A DNA stretch of 64,000 nucleotides from Rhipidocladum racemiflorum (GCA_036346355.1 CM070580.1:27075374-27139373), one strand, 5' to 3'. Shown: positions 33,867 to 45,545, numbered from the stretch's first letter. Program-made: numbers and translations. The notes: a model not told the origin generated them from the letters alone.

Positions 33867-34184
33867 AATAAATGGTAAAGTCGTGCATTAGATTCTTGTA
33901 CTATGGATCCAACATTATGGCTGAGATCGAATTGTGCGCCGGGATCAATTAAACTAATAATCATATTGCGAACAGGAGGTTTATCACCACGCTAGTGCCC
34001 ACGGTGTAGAGTGAAAACAAACATAAACCAAAATCCATTAAGATACTGTCTTAAGAAAGCACCCCATCAGTTATATGCAACACGAATAATTACATGGCAA
34101 TTAGCCGTAAAGTGAGATAATGCAAACATATATAAATGATCTTGAACTGTCTAACTGCATTCGTGGAAGAGAATGATCGATCAC

Positions 34185-34394
34185 TGTTAGGAATATGCCT
34201 CAAATCCTAATCTATCATATCTTATAGTCCTTGCCTTCTACGATACGGACTCATCGGCTATATAAGCCACCCCTATGTACTTATAATCTTTGAACCAAAC
34301 AGTGCATTGTCTCCCGTGATTTTTTCCCGCAAGGGTTTTCACGTAAAAATCTTGTGTCCTAACTTTGTATGCGTGTGCTAACCCTAACCTAACA
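34185..34394 (+). repeat. 5' LTR of the copia element
   Basis: This 210-bp LTR has TGTTAGG...CCTAACA termini, which are themselves inverted. A TATA-like CTATATAAGCC lies near 34258-34268. The last 115 or so bases match 39028-39144. Confidence 0.9.
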
Positions 34395-34396
34395 AG

Positions 34397-34408
34397 TGGT
34401 ATCATAGC
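34397..34408 (+). other. Primer-binding site of the copia element
   Basis: TGGTATCATAGC starts two bases after the LTR. It matches the initiator-methionine tRNA site TGGTATCAGAGC with one change, as in most plant copia elements. Confidence 0.9.
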
Positions 34409-35175
34409 CCGCAGACCTGGGGTTCTGATCTGCTCCGCGCGCACCTCCATCACCTGCTCTGGCCGACCGCGTCATCTGGTCGGGCACTCACCTCGGCGTC
34501 CGTCTTCTGATCTCCACGCGTGCCGCCCGCCGATTTGTCTTCCATGCGCACCGTCGCCGCCTTGGCCCACGCGCACGGTCTCCATGGCTTCTGTGCCGCA
34601 CACCGATGACTCAGCATTGCCTCTCCGGCTTCCGCGCCATCTTCCACCGCCAAGGTCGCCGCTTCGGCTCCCCCTGGATGCGCGCCTCCCAGCAGGCCAC
34701 CTTCGCACGGCCATTGCGTTGTCATCCGGTTGCCTCCATGGCGCTCCGTCGGCGCCCTTCAGCCCACGTCCCGGCCAGCCCTCAGCGCTGACCAATCGCG
34801 CCTCCGCGTGCCCGATCTTCGGCTCCCGACGCCAATGCGCAAGGCCACCCTCCTCGCCGATCTCCGCCGACATAGCCATTGCCGGCCGCCGGTCATCTCA
34901 CGCTCAATGTCCGTTGTCTGAGCGTTTGCAGCAAGGCCCAGGCCAACGCGCCATCAGCTCCGGCTGTTGGACCGCCTCGTCACGCTCGTGGAGAACCTCA
35001 AGCTCTGGATTTGAAATAGATCCAAAGTTGGTTTTGATAATCCACCGAAATTTGCCAAACGCACCCGAGGTGTACCAGAATGCATCAAAACAATTGCTTC
35101 ACGCACCCAGAGCGCATCAGGAAGTTTATTTTTCAGAATCTACCATATTTTTAATCTACAATTTTATTCTCCATT
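34409..35175 (+). other. GC-rich leader of the copia element
   Basis: About 770 bases between primer-binding site and gag are strikingly GC- and C-rich, while the gag-pol that follows is AT-rich. Frames are open on both strands (plus 34365-35189, minus 34879-34472), as expected by chance in such composition. The plus frame is Pro-, Arg- and Ser-rich without a domain. It may be an untranslated leader or acquired sequence. Confidence 0.5.
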
Positions 35176-36378
35176 ATGTCATCCACTAAATTTAACATCA
35201 AGAAGTTTGATGGAAAGATCAGTTTTGCAATATGGCAGGTTCAAATGAAAGTCGTTCTTACACAGGTGGGTGCAAGAAAAGCATTGTCAGCTAAACCGGC
35301 GACAATGATAGATGAACAATGGGAAGAACTCGATTAGAAAGATGTTTCTGCCATACAACTTAGTTTGTCTATAGATGTTATGCATGAAGTTATCAGCGAG
35401 ACCATTGCCGCACAACTGTGAAAAAAAATTAGAAGATTTGTATTAAAGAAAAGTCTCGCCAACAAATTTTGCCTCAAAGAACGTATGTACACAATTCGTA
35501 TGGTGGAAGGTACCATCTTAAAGAGTTTAATTCACTTATCATTGATCTTATGAAATTAGAGGTAAAAATTGATGATGAAGATAAGGCTATTCTGTTAGTC
35601 GTCTCTTTGCCTGCTACCTTTAAACACTTCAAAGAAATTATGATTTATGGCAAATTTGTTGTCTAAGGAAAAATTTGATATTGATTCTCGTTCTGAAATT
35701 AAGCCTGAGAGTTTAATTGTTAAAGGTAGATCACAACATAAAGGCAATTCTAATAAATCTAAGTCTAGATCTAAGTCAAGAGGACGTAAATCCAATAACT
35801 TTTGTCGTTATTGTAAGACTGTTGGTTATGATATTTCCAATTGCTTTAAGTTAAAAAATAAGACAGACAAAGATAAAAAGACACAGTCTGATAAATCTAC
35901 TGAGGCTAGTCTTGTTGAAAAAGAATATGATAGCGAGGCTCTTATTGTCACTTCCAACTTGAAGAATCGAACTGCATGGATTATTGATTCAGTTTGCACT
36001 TTTCATATTTATCCATTTAAAGAGTGGTTCTCTACTTGTGATTCTGTTGGTAGTGGTGATGTTGTGATTACTGATGAGTCTCTACTTGAAATTGTTGGCA
36101 TCGGTTCTATTCAAATTAAAACCCTTGATAACATTGTTAGAACCTTTATAAATATTCGTCCTGTTCCCAAAATGAAAAGAAATTTTATTTCTTTAGGCAC
36201 TATTGAATCTTTGGGTTATAAGTATATCGGTGAAAATGGTGTTCTTAAGATTTCTAAAGGCAACCTTGTTATGAAAGCCAATCGAATCAATAGTCTTTAT
36301 TACTTGCAAGGTTCTACAGTTATAGGTTCTGCAACTGTTTCTACAATTGCATCAAATCCTCACATTACCAAGCTTTGA
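35176..36378 (+). pseudogene. Copia gag and protease
   Basis: The ATG at 35176 starts MSSTKFNIKKFDGKISFAIW, the usual copia gag opening (KFDG, W). Stops at about 35336 and 35418 and a frameshift break the gag helices (UBN2-like region). From 35647 the frame is open again. The zinc knuckle reads CRYCKTVGYDISNC, where the usual His is Tyr. The protease site reads WIIDSVCTFHIYP, with Val replacing the Gly/Ala after Asp-Ser. Both changes should destroy activity. The gag-pre-integrase segment begins near 36379. Confidence 0.85.
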
Positions 36379-37219
36379 CATTTGCGCTTGGGTTATATGA
36401 GTGAGAAAGGTATGCACCTTTTATGCAACAAAGGACATTTAAATGATATTGGCAAACTTGATTTCTGCGAATATTATGTTTTTGGCAAACAAAAAAGGGT
36501 CAGTTTTATTGTTTCAACTTATCAGTCCAAATGAATTCTTGATTATGTCCATTCTGATCTTTGGGGTCCTTCTACATTTCTTTCTATTGAAGGATGTAGC
36601 TACATGATTACCTTCATTGATGATTTTTTTTTTCCGCAAAGTTTGGGTTTATTTCTTGTAACATAAGAATGAAGCTTTTTCAGTGTTCAAGAATTGAAAA
36701 GTTTTGGTAGAAAATCAAACTGGCAGAAAAATAAAAAAATTTAGAACTGACAATGCATTGGAATTTTGCAACAGTGAGTTTAATCTATTTTTTGCTAATC
36801 ATGGTATTGCAAGACATTTGACAGTTCCAGGTAAACCTCAGCAAAATGGTGTAGTAGAGCGTATGAATCACACTCTTCTGGAAAGAGCCCATTGCATGCT
36901 TTCAAATGTAGGTTTATGGGACAAACGTGCTTTGTGGGCTGAGACTGTTTCTACAGCCTCTTACTTGGTTAATCACTCTCCAAATTCAGCCATTGATTTT
37001 AAGATTTTAGAAGAGGTTTGGTTAAGTAAACCAGTTGATTATTCAAACTTGAAAATTTTTTATTGTCCTGCTTATGTTAGTGATGGAAAACTAGAGTCTA
37101 GAGCAAGAAAATGCATATTTGTTGGATATGGTTCAAGTGTCAAAGGATATCATTTATGGTGTTCTGATGCTCACAAATTATTCATTAGCCATAATGTTAC
37201 TTTTCATGAAGATGCTTGA
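36379..37219 (+). pseudogene. Copia integrase
   Basis: After a stop (36378), LRLGYMSEKGMHLL and the pre-integrase CEYYVFGKQ segment follow. The core has VHSDLWGPS with the first Asp, RTDNALEFCNSEF with the second, and QQNGVVERMNHTLLERA with the Glu. The clean frame is 36704-37219, which also contains RKCIFVGYGSSVKGYHLW from the C-terminal part. The catalytic triad is thus visible, but the frame is broken in front of it (FIDDFFFPQ segment, 36.6 kb). Confidence 0.85.
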
Positions 37220-38315
37220 CTTTCATCTGGTAGTGATTGTGACGGTTGTTCATCCACAAATGAATCTGAAATTTTATCCATAACTTAATCTAAAATTTCT
37301 GAAGTTGCTGCAAGAAATACAAAATTTGAGGTAGTTTTACCTACCATTGATAATGATTCATCTAGTCGTTCTACTTTACAACCAATTTCAGCACCAAGTG
37401 GTTCTACTTCACAACCAGTCTCAGCATCTCCTAGTACTAATGATCATTGCATTGCTCAAGATTGAACAAGAAGGAATATTCAATTACCTGCTAGATATCG
37501 TGACACTGATAATATGGCCTGTTATGCTCTTCTTGTTGCACAAGATATTTGTGATACTTTTGAACCTTTTTCTTATTCTGAAGCTATCTCATGTGAAAAT
37601 TCTTCTAAAGTGGTTCATAGCTATGAATGAAGAAATCTTGAGCCTTCATAAGAATAATTCATGGGATTTGGTTGAGCTTCCAAGTGCAAATAGATTTATA
37701 AGAAGAAGGATGATATCTCTAGAATTGAATCTGCAAGGTGGAAAACCCGTTTAGTGATAAAAGGTTTTAACCAAATGGAAGGTATTGACTTCAATGAAGT
37801 TTTATCTCCTGTTGTTCACCACTCTTCAATCCGGGTTATGCTTGCATTTGTTGCTTTATTTGACTTTGAATTAGAGCAACTTGATATTAAAACTGTCTTC
37901 TTACATGGAGATTTAGAAGAGATTTTTATGACACAATCTGAGGGTTTTGCTACTCCTGGAAAGGAAATTTTAGTTTATTATTTGAAAAAAATCTCTCTAT
38001 GGTCTAAACCAAGCTCCAAGGCAGTGGTATAAAAGATTTGATTCATTTATGATTGCATAACGATACTCTCGCAACAATTATAATAACTGTGTTTACTTCA
38101 AACAGTTTTCAAGTGGTTTATTTGTTTATTTGTTGCTCTATATTGATAACATGCTTATTGTTTCTCATGATAAATCATTGATTAAACAGTTAAATGATCA
38201 ACTTAGTCATGAATTTGAGATGAAAGATCTTGATCCAGCAAAGAAAATTCTTGAGATGGAAATTCAGCGTGATCGTAAAGCTGGTACATTATTTCTATTT
38301 CAGAAAAATTATTGA
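37220..38315 (+). pseudogene. Copia reverse transcriptase
   Basis: The linker and the start of RT are frameshifted (ORF 37347-37754 is largely off-frame). The frame 37754-38032 reads IKGFNQMEGIDFNEVLSPVV and LEQLDIKTVFLHGDLEEIF, the standard copia RT blocks. The frame 38130-38315 reads LLYIDNMLIVSHD, where the YVDD active site has become YIDN, followed by FEMKDLDPAKKILEMEI. Loss of the second Asp and the frame breaks mean no enzyme. Confidence 0.85.
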
Positions 38316-39042
38316 GAAGGTACTTGGTAGATTTAATCTTAGTGATTGCAAACTAGTTTCTAGACCTTTTGCCTCTCACTTTAAATTGTCTTCAAGCCAG
38401 TGTCCTACTAATGAAGAAGACAAAGACTATATGTCTCGTGTTCCTTACTCTAGTGCAGTTGGTAATCTCATGTATGCTATGATTTGCACTAGACCATATT
38501 TAGCTCTTTCTGTTAGTGTTGTTAGCAGATTTATGCATAATCCTGGCAAAAAGCATTGGAATGCAGTTAAGTGGATTCTTCGTTATTTGGAAGACACTTC
38601 TAATTTTGGCTTGATATTTGATAAGAATAAAGTGAAGACAAATGATGTTCTTGGGTTTGTTGATTATGATTATGCTGGTGATCTTGATAAAAGAAAATCA
38701 ATTTTTGGATATATCTTCTCTTTATGTGGTTCTGCAGTTAGTTGGAAGGCATCCTTACAGCCTATTGCCGCTCTTTCTACTAGTGAAGCGAAATATGTGT
38801 CAGCTACTGAAGGCGTTAAGAAAACTATTTGGTTGCGAGGTCTGGTTTCTGAACTTGACATTAAACAGGATACTCTTACTGTTTATTGTGATAGACAGAG
38901 TGCTATTTGTTTGATCAAGAATGACATGTATCATGCCAAGATCAAGCACATTGATATCAAGTACCACTCTATTCGCGACATTGTTGTTGAAGGACAGATT
39001 GTTGTGGGAAAAATACGTACTGATGATATTTGTAATTTTTGA
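38316..39042 (+). pseudogene. Copia RNase H
   Basis: This continues RT in the 38230-39042 frame. It contains VPYSSAVGNLMYAMICTRPY, KWILRYLEDTSNFGLIF, DYDYAGDLDKRKSIFGYIF, ALSTSEAKYVSATEG and KHIDIKYHSIRDIVVEGQIV, the ordered copia RNase H motifs. The acidic residues of the catalytic centre are present. The C-terminus runs through a deletion junction directly into the 3' LTR and stops at 39042. Confidence 0.85.
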
Positions 39043-39144
39043 ACTAAATAGTACATTGTCTCCTGTGTTTTTTTCCCGCTAGAGTTTTTCATGTAAAAAT
39101 CTCGTGTCCCAGCTTTGTGTGCGTGTGCTAACCCTAACCTAACA
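39028..39144 (+). repeat. Truncated 3' LTR of the copia element
   Basis: Only the last roughly 115 bases of the 210-bp LTR remain, starting near TTTGTAATTTTTGAAC. The polypurine tract and the first half of the LTR are absent, and RNase H coding sequence joins directly. The outer end and the ATCAC duplication are intact. Confidence 0.85.
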
Positions 39145-39149
39145 ATCAC

Positions 39150-42100
39150 CATTTCAATAATCACACACCACTAGCATTGCTAGTGTTACTTGATACGACA
39201 AATGCGATATTTTCATTGTCCGTATCAAACAGTTACGATCACTAATTTAGATATTTCAATTCGCACTTCACGAATGGTTCCTACCCGATACACGCCCCTT
39301 TATCGTCGTCGCAACATGTAAAAAAAAATTCTCAAGTGGCCACACAGTAGGATTTATCGAAGACGGGCAACTGAACACTAGCTAGTACCTCGCTCCAGCC
39401 AGCCGCTTATATCTGCATACGCGACATTCGGGTTGCCGCCACTCATCACATAACGATCGATGATTAGAGTTCATCGCGGGCACACGCCAAAAGCGCAAAG
39501 ACGCCGGCCCAATTCGAGAAGACGAAACTGGGGACCTATCTATCTGCCTACTAAAAAGCGAGCCAGCGCTGCCAGCCACTGATTGATCAACCCGCATAAG
39601 GATCAAGGACAGGGGAAGGACCAAACATCGGAGAAAAGAAAGAGGATGGAAAAGGCCAAACGGTGCATAGCACATTGGCACTGTATGATCTGCCGGGCCG
39701 GCTTGTCAGTCAATGAATCAACCTGGTTTTTGAACTCTTCTTTTTTCTAGCTTCTAAAATATTTTTTTTTCAAATATAGACTCCTTCTGAATAAATTTAT
39801 AAAAATAGTCACATCTTTAACCGCGAAAGACATACAGATGACATGTGTTACCTGCCATGCTACAGGAGCACGACAAGTTTTTAGGCCGAACACCCATAGC
39901 TTGGCAAGTTTATCAACTAAACACATCGATCAGTCACTTAATCGAATCACTAATTAGGTGAATTACTTAATTAAGGGGCTAATAAAGCCACTACCTGCTC
40001 CAAACGAGCTGCATGTCACTGCTGCCGAGCCCGAGGTGACAATGCCGTGATAGAAAGTGCTATGGTGGTACAGGAATGAGTAAGTGACGTCTCTGGGATT
40101 GAGGATGGAGCTATTTTTTTAAAGGGAGTGTATAGGCATCATTTAGATGTTTTTGTCCTTAAAAAACATCTAAATTTTAAACCGTACGATCAAAACACAC
40201 ATCCGTCCGATTAGAACATAGCAACCCACTTCGAATTCAGGGGACGTGCATCGATCTTAAAGCAAATCCAATGACCAGGAATTTGGATGATGTTTGCTAG
40301 AGAAAATATCCAGTGAAAATTATTAAAATTCTTTTTTAAAATTTATTCTGTAGAAGCTATATTTGCGGAAAAAAAAGTGTTAAAAAAAGTAAAAATTCGG
40401 TCTTAGCCGTCCACTCGGATAAGACTAACGTGTGTCGTAGTGCTTGCATCTGTCGTTGCTTCTACCTGCAAGAAAGCGCAGGCGGGCGTGACCGTTTGGG
40501 CTTCTGCTCCAGTGCACGTACACATCATCATTCACACCGCTTTCCGGGGCAAAAAAAAACGGGCCGGGCACCTCCTGCTGCCCATATCTTGCCGCGCCAC
40601 CGCTATCAGTATCACGATCCCCTAGGCATGGCAGGAGCTATCACGATTACTAGCTACTACTATTCCACAAGCTACTGCTACTGCTGTGGTGGTAGATGGT
40701 GGCAAGCTGCTAGCACTATTGCCTATGGCTAATTTGGATGTAATGGTAGCCAAGTGCGCGCACACGCACGGACACCGTGTTCTGCGTTTGCTCGTGTCAT
40801 TCTCGTGCGCCATGCACTAGTGCGAGGCGAGCACTAGCTAGCGCGCCGCGCTGCGCTGCCGCTGGTTAATTTCTACTCGTCGAATCTTGCGAGCAGATTG
40901 CCCAGGACGGGGCAGAGCTTTCCTGCGCGACGTGCGTGCGTGCACTCGCGTGGCCAGCCTAGGCGCGTGGCCGTGTTGCGCGACGTCGTACGCTGCAGAT
41001 CGCACGAACGTACGATAGATCACTCGCCGGCCGGCCGTGTCGTGATCGAGAAAGCCAGTCGGCTCGGTGGTGCGGCGTCCGGTCCGTGAAGCCAAGCAAA
41101 TTGCTAGCTGCTGCTGCTGCTCTCCATGTGTGTACAGCTGCTCTCGACGTAACGTACGTATGCCGTCGTGATCATCAAGCTCGTTTTCTATCTGCCTGTC
41201 TCTATCTATCTGTCTAAGTGCGTGCGTGCGTGGCTTGTGTACGTACCTATGTTCTTGCATCTACCACCACCAATTAATAATACAGTTAGATGTGTTGTTT
41301 TTAATCTTGCTGCTGTTCTAGTATTGTATTTCTTCAGTCTGCTGTACCCTGTTTGGTTTTTCGTATTTGTTACAGTATTTCCCTTTGTCAGTGTGTTAAA
41401 CGGCTCATCCTGCGCGATGAAGACCGAGTTTGCTAAGTGGACCACGTCTTGTAAGCCAACAAGATATGCTCATCTCCGGCCGGCCGGCCTCGATGGTGGT
41501 GCTCATCTCCGGCCGATACCTGGCAGGGTGAGCCGTGTGGGTATGTGTGTACCTACCTGTATCACGATCTGTATCGGTTAGTGGGGGCAGAAAGCCATCG
41601 ACGGCGACCCATCGGTAGTACGTCTTGTTTAATTCAGGATCAACATGTACCTGTCTAGGTGCGCAGGTTTACGCTGTAGAATTCGGCAGCTAGACTGACT
41701 CCTGCGTCCTCCCGCCTACCTTTTTTAACTATAGTAATCTATAAGCATATATGCAAGCTGAAATGGAGGAAAGAAACGGAAAGAACAACTCAAAAGTGCT
41801 GGGTGTGAATGTGATTAATTACTTGCATAGACTGTATTGCTACCTGTATGTGTATGCATATGCCTGTCCATGGTGATTGATCGATGGTGTGTCATGTTAT
41901 GCCATGAGACCTAATCCTCTCCAGCTGCATGCTGCTGCAGGTCAATGTACTCACCGTTCTTCAAATGCTAATCATTAAGCATGCAGCGTCAGTGAGCTAT
42001 AGCCAGGGCCAAGCTACGCCTACCTGTGGCCAAACACCACATAGCTAGACCTGAAGGGGCCTAGGGTCGACATGGCCAAGGGAGAACAACTTCACACAGT

Positions 42101-43065
42101 ACGCTCTAAGCTGATCGATGTGTTTGGCTTGAGCTGACAGCTACATTGCGATGCAGAGAGCTCCATTGCTTTTCTGCACGTTCTGCGCGCGTCATCAACT
42201 TCTTCTTGCGGTGCAAGTTGCACGCGAAGGAGGGGATCGAAGGCCTATCTCCCAAAATTCCAACTCCCACTCACGGTGAGTATGCGCGGAGACTGATCGA
42301 CGACGCATCGGCGGGCGATCGACCGATGTGCACGAACAGTAAGTCCACCTGAAGATACCATACCGGGGGGAAAGCACTTCAAGTACTGAAACCGGGTTTG
42401 CAGTGGGTACAAGGGTTCAGAAAAATGCGCATTGGAAAGGGACTCACACTAGCTGCTCTGTACAAATGCTATCTTATTAGTTTGGTAGCTCCATCCTTTC
42501 TTCGTGCAGACATGCTTAGATGGTTCAGTACGTACGCGTGATTGAGCGTGATCCAAGTTGATCAAACCCGATAAATCAGCGAATGTAGTAGCAGATTTTG
42601 AGGCTTTTCTGAAGAAAACTAATTAAGCAGATTTGACATGCATGCATGCTCTCTGGCCAGCTGCAGGGAGAAGAAAAAACCATTTGATGTTTGGTATGTA
42701 AAAATAGTGGAGGGCGCTATCAGTGAAACTTGTGAGGTTTGGCAGCTTGATATGTTTGAACGAAAGGGCAAGGGAAGCGCACAAGCAAACGATTTAAAAA
42801 CCGTTCTAATAGTTTTTTTTCCCCTGTGGCCATGAGGGAGAGCGGCTGCTCCAGGCACAACTCCTTGATAAAAAAAAGGTTTATCCATTGTCAAATGTCA
42901 ACCTGCGGAGTAACAAAAGTGATACTTTGGTGCTCTCTCTCAACCTTTCGGCACTCTTTTGGTGAAACAATATTGCTATTTTATGGACACCTGGGATGAC
43001 AATGTGTTAGTGCGGTTGTAGCCAATTGGAAAAAAAAAAAAGACCTTTTTTACCCAGAAAAACTA
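39150..43065. other. Intergenic DNA, no gene recognised
   Basis: Nearly 4 kb with GC-richer patches at 40.4-41.6 kb that contain many CTAGCTAG, CGTACG and GCGTGC words. I looked for conserved plant microRNA sequences by eye and found none. Frames up to 140 codons occur, but they read as low-complexity. It could hold a promoter or 5' region of a host gene, but nothing supports this directly. Confidence 0.4.
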
Positions 43066-43269
43066 AAAAACGGTATACCGTTGCAACGGTACACCTCTGA
43101 AACTCATGAAACTTATGATTTTTTATACTGAAACTCATGAAACTTAGCACTAAAAACTGATAAAACATGAAACTGATGAAACTAAACACTGAAACTCATG
43201 AAACCAACACTGAAACTGATAAGTTTCATAAGTTTCACGACTATACCGTTGCAACGGTATACCGTTCCC
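43066..43269. mobile_element. Palindrome-ended MITE, probable TA target duplication
   Basis: Both ends carry AACGGTATACCGTTGCAACG in inverted orientation (43069 onward and up to 43266). Each end is internally palindromic twice: ACGGTATACCGT and CGTTGCAACG. Inside are repeated, diverged CTGAAACTCATGAAACT units. TA lies on both sides (43064-43065 and 43270-43271). The structure fits a MITE. A TA duplication would suggest the Tc1/mariner group, but the termini are not the usual Stowaway ones, so the class is open. Confidence 0.65.
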
Positions 43270-43769
43270 TAGTCATTCTCTTTTTTACCAGTAAAGTTTT
43301 ATGTGACCATCAGCTAAATCAATATGTAACAGCAAATTTGGCTTGCAACGCTCTTTTGCGTATGCTATTTTGCTGTTGACGCGCATGTTACCTTCACCAT
43401 CAAACCGGACTCGTCAAATCTCTCCTTTGTTTGCTCTTCGTTTTGAGTAAAAGAAGAAAGCCAAATTCAGAACGCTTTTTTCCATTTTGAATACTGCACG
43501 AAATAGAAAAAAGAAAACCTTGGGCCTAAGGGTGGAGGCGAGCACACCCTTTTCTGCAAGAATTGGATAGCTTAACAAAAGGGAAGTAACTTCCATTAAT
43601 TTTCGGCGTGTTCAATACCTTACATTTCATACACGTTGATACAAGCACAAATTGAAGAGAGTGATCTGAATACAACAGATCTTTGTCATGCCTTCGCTCT
43701 CGGAAAAATGGGAAGATGAGCTGCCATCACATCTTGCAAATCAGATGCGATCTTCCTATTGAATCTCCC

Positions 43770-44830
43770 GAAGTTTGAGTCCTCAAAGGTGTGTCTGACG
43801 ACAATGGCCCTAAAATGCCCTCTGAACTGGGGGTCAATCCACCCTGTGAAGAGGTGACAAAGGAAGACAACTAAATTAATCCAGCTGTATGTTACTCCAG
43901 TGGCTTAAAAATAAAGTTCGATAAATTGCATTTTGACACTGCAGTATTCACAAAATGATGATAGCAGTACCTCTGGCTGGACTCTTTAACATATCAGCAC
44001 GAGCCATTGCCTCTGCTTGAGCAATTCTCTGCCTGAATATCTGAGCCATCTCATCATCCTAATTTGAACAAAAGCCAATGTGTCAGTTTGTTTGCTACAG
44101 CGTATTCAGATGGACAAATACTGATTTCGCTACTTACCTTCGCAAAAAAAAGAAAAAAAAAAGCTTCGGATTGCGAATCATGTCACCAGGTGATGGCTCA
44201 AGCTTTTTTGTAGAAAGGCTAACCCGGCCTCTTTCACGGTCATGGCTTAGTATCATAACCTAATGACACATGGATGCTCTGCCCTTAGCTCTACAAGCTG
44301 TAGGAATAGCATAATTCACAAGTGTCAATATGGCAATACCTTGAGGGCATCTCCGGGTATCACAAGTGAGGCAATACCACAAGGTTTTAGGCTCTCAATG
44401 GTTCCCAAGACAACTGAACCAATACCAAGTTGAGCTTGACTGTCTGCCATTGCCTTGCGATTACTGAGAACGAGCCTACCTTGACTTCCACAAACTTCAG
44501 TCTTCAGAAGGAGCTCTTTGCCAAGCAGCTCTTCAGCAGTTGATTTCTGATCAAGGTCAAGCAACGGTTTGTAAAATAGTGAACATCCAGTCTGAGGGTG
44601 AAGCAATTGAAAACTCAATATAGCAAACTAGGACCAGATGTTCAATAGCCCTACATCAGCTTTTGAACTATGTTAGGCAGATGAAAGGCAGCCCATGCCA
44701 TGCACCAAAACCGTAGGACGAAATAAAGTTTGTAATAAGATCGAGAACCGACTGATGACACTTGCGAAAATGGAACAAATCCCTTCAGGCCCACCACAAG
44801 AGCTACCACACCTCCGTTTCCACCAAATAC
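43770..44830 (-). pseudogene. Remnant of the nuclear gene for chloroplast ribosomal protein bS1c (RPS1), last exons
   Basis: Five exon-like blocks with splice sites are readable on the minus strand. 44830-44753 reads GGVVALVVGLKGFVPFSQ. 44546-44340 reads STAEELLGKELLL, LVLSNRKAMADSQAQLGIG and SVVLGTIESLKP. 44259-44138 reads VMILSHDRERGRVSLSTKKL and PGDMIRNP. 44058-43971 reads DEMAQIFRQRIAQAEAMARA. About 43860-43780 reads GLTPSSEGILGPLSSD. These are S1 repeats and the conserved C-terminus of plastid bS1, which binds mRNA on the chloroplast ribosome. An S1 repeat lacks about 25 residues after SLKP, a homopolymer tract has replaced the end of the third exon, and all 5' exons are missing. It is a broken copy. 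Retained introns exclude a retrocopy. Confidence 0.85.
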
Positions 44831-45273
44831 CTGCAGGGCAACATTGCAAAATGAACAGCTGAATAAAGATGCAGAGACTAAAACAGTACAGCAAATTCTT
44901 ATTCCCAACAAAACAAAATGGTACCAGAGTATCTCAAGAGACATCAGATCAACATACAATGTATCAACAGTAAAGTAGACACTATACAGCACGAGAAAGG
45001 AAAACGCAGGAACCACAATAACAGCAATCAGGTAAGCTCTCGAGAAAAGCTTACTCGTTGTCATGTTTTTAGAAAGTGGCTGGTCTAAACTTCATGAGCT
45101 CATTACTAGCACAGGAACAAACTAGCAAAATCAGAACATGAATTATCTGGCCATTACGGGACCTGCATTTGATCTCACTATCTGATCAGTAAGCCATACC
45201 AAGTTAACAACAGCGTGGACATAGATATATGAATGGAGGTAATATTCAAAGTGGATATACAGTATACACAATG
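44831..45273. other. Intron remnant and breakpoint region upstream of the bS1c fragment
   Basis: No upstream bS1c exon is seen, although the exon at 44830 has a normal acceptor (CTGCAG). The sequence reads as intron or unrelated DNA until the truncated LTR starts near 45274. The 5' part of the gene was lost here. Confidence 0.5.
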
Positions 45274-45545
45274 AAGGGAGGGGGAAGGGGGTGGCGCAAG
45301 GGGAGAGAGAGGGGAGGCCGACGGCTAGGAGAGAGGCGCCCAAAGGGGTGGGGAGGATTAGGGTTATGTAGGTTTTCTCCCCCCCCCCACCCCCCACCCC
45401 CCCACTTGGGCCAAGACTCCCCACTGAGGGCCCAAAGTTCTCCCGGAGAGCCCAGAACTCAACCCCTAAGGCCCAAACTCCCCCGAAAAAGCCCAAACAC
45501 CCGGAAAAGCTTAAAAACGCGACAACCTCTTACCGTAATGTCACA
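45274..45545 (+). repeat. Truncated LTR of the solo-LTR family
   Basis: The last roughly 270 bases of an LTR, ending CCGTAATGTCACA, are related to the heads of solo LTRs 1 and 2 in inverse orientation. Shared features are the GCCCAAAC-rich block, the C-rich tract and the CCCTAA segment. The 5' part is cut off next to the bS1c fragment. Long C runs at 45380-45415 may vary in true length. Confidence 0.75.

Larger units (their letters stand above)
34185..39144 (+). mobile_element. Ty1/copia retrotransposon, decayed, target duplication ATCAC
   Basis: The element begins TGTTAGGAATATGCC and ends GCTAACCCTAACCTAACA. ATCAC lies on both sides (34180-34184 and 39145-39149). Order on the plus strand is 5' LTR (210 bp), primer-binding site, GC-rich leader, gag, protease, integrase, RT, RNase H, partial 3' LTR. 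Integrase before RT is the copia order. Multiple stops and frameshifts and a deletion removing the start of the 3' LTR show it is dead. The matched target duplication proves this was a single insertion. Confidence 0.9.

Noticed and set aside
34365..35189. 274-codon frame in the copia leader
   Set aside because: It starts inside the LTR and spans the primer-binding site. GC-rich composition makes long frames likely by chance, so it is described as leader.
40430..42400. Possible host gene or microRNA gene in the GC-richer intergenic patch
   Set aside because: No exon, splice pattern or conserved plant microRNA sequence was found by eye.
43771..43843. Alternative open frame through the last bS1c exon (reads WIDPQFRGHFRAIVV)
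   Set aside because: The other frame matches the bS1c C-terminus (GLTPSSEGILGPLSSD) exactly where it is expected, so this frame is chance.
45375..45420. Long C runs as a functional element
   Set aside because: Part of the C-rich head of the truncated LTR. Length is likely unstable or error-prone.
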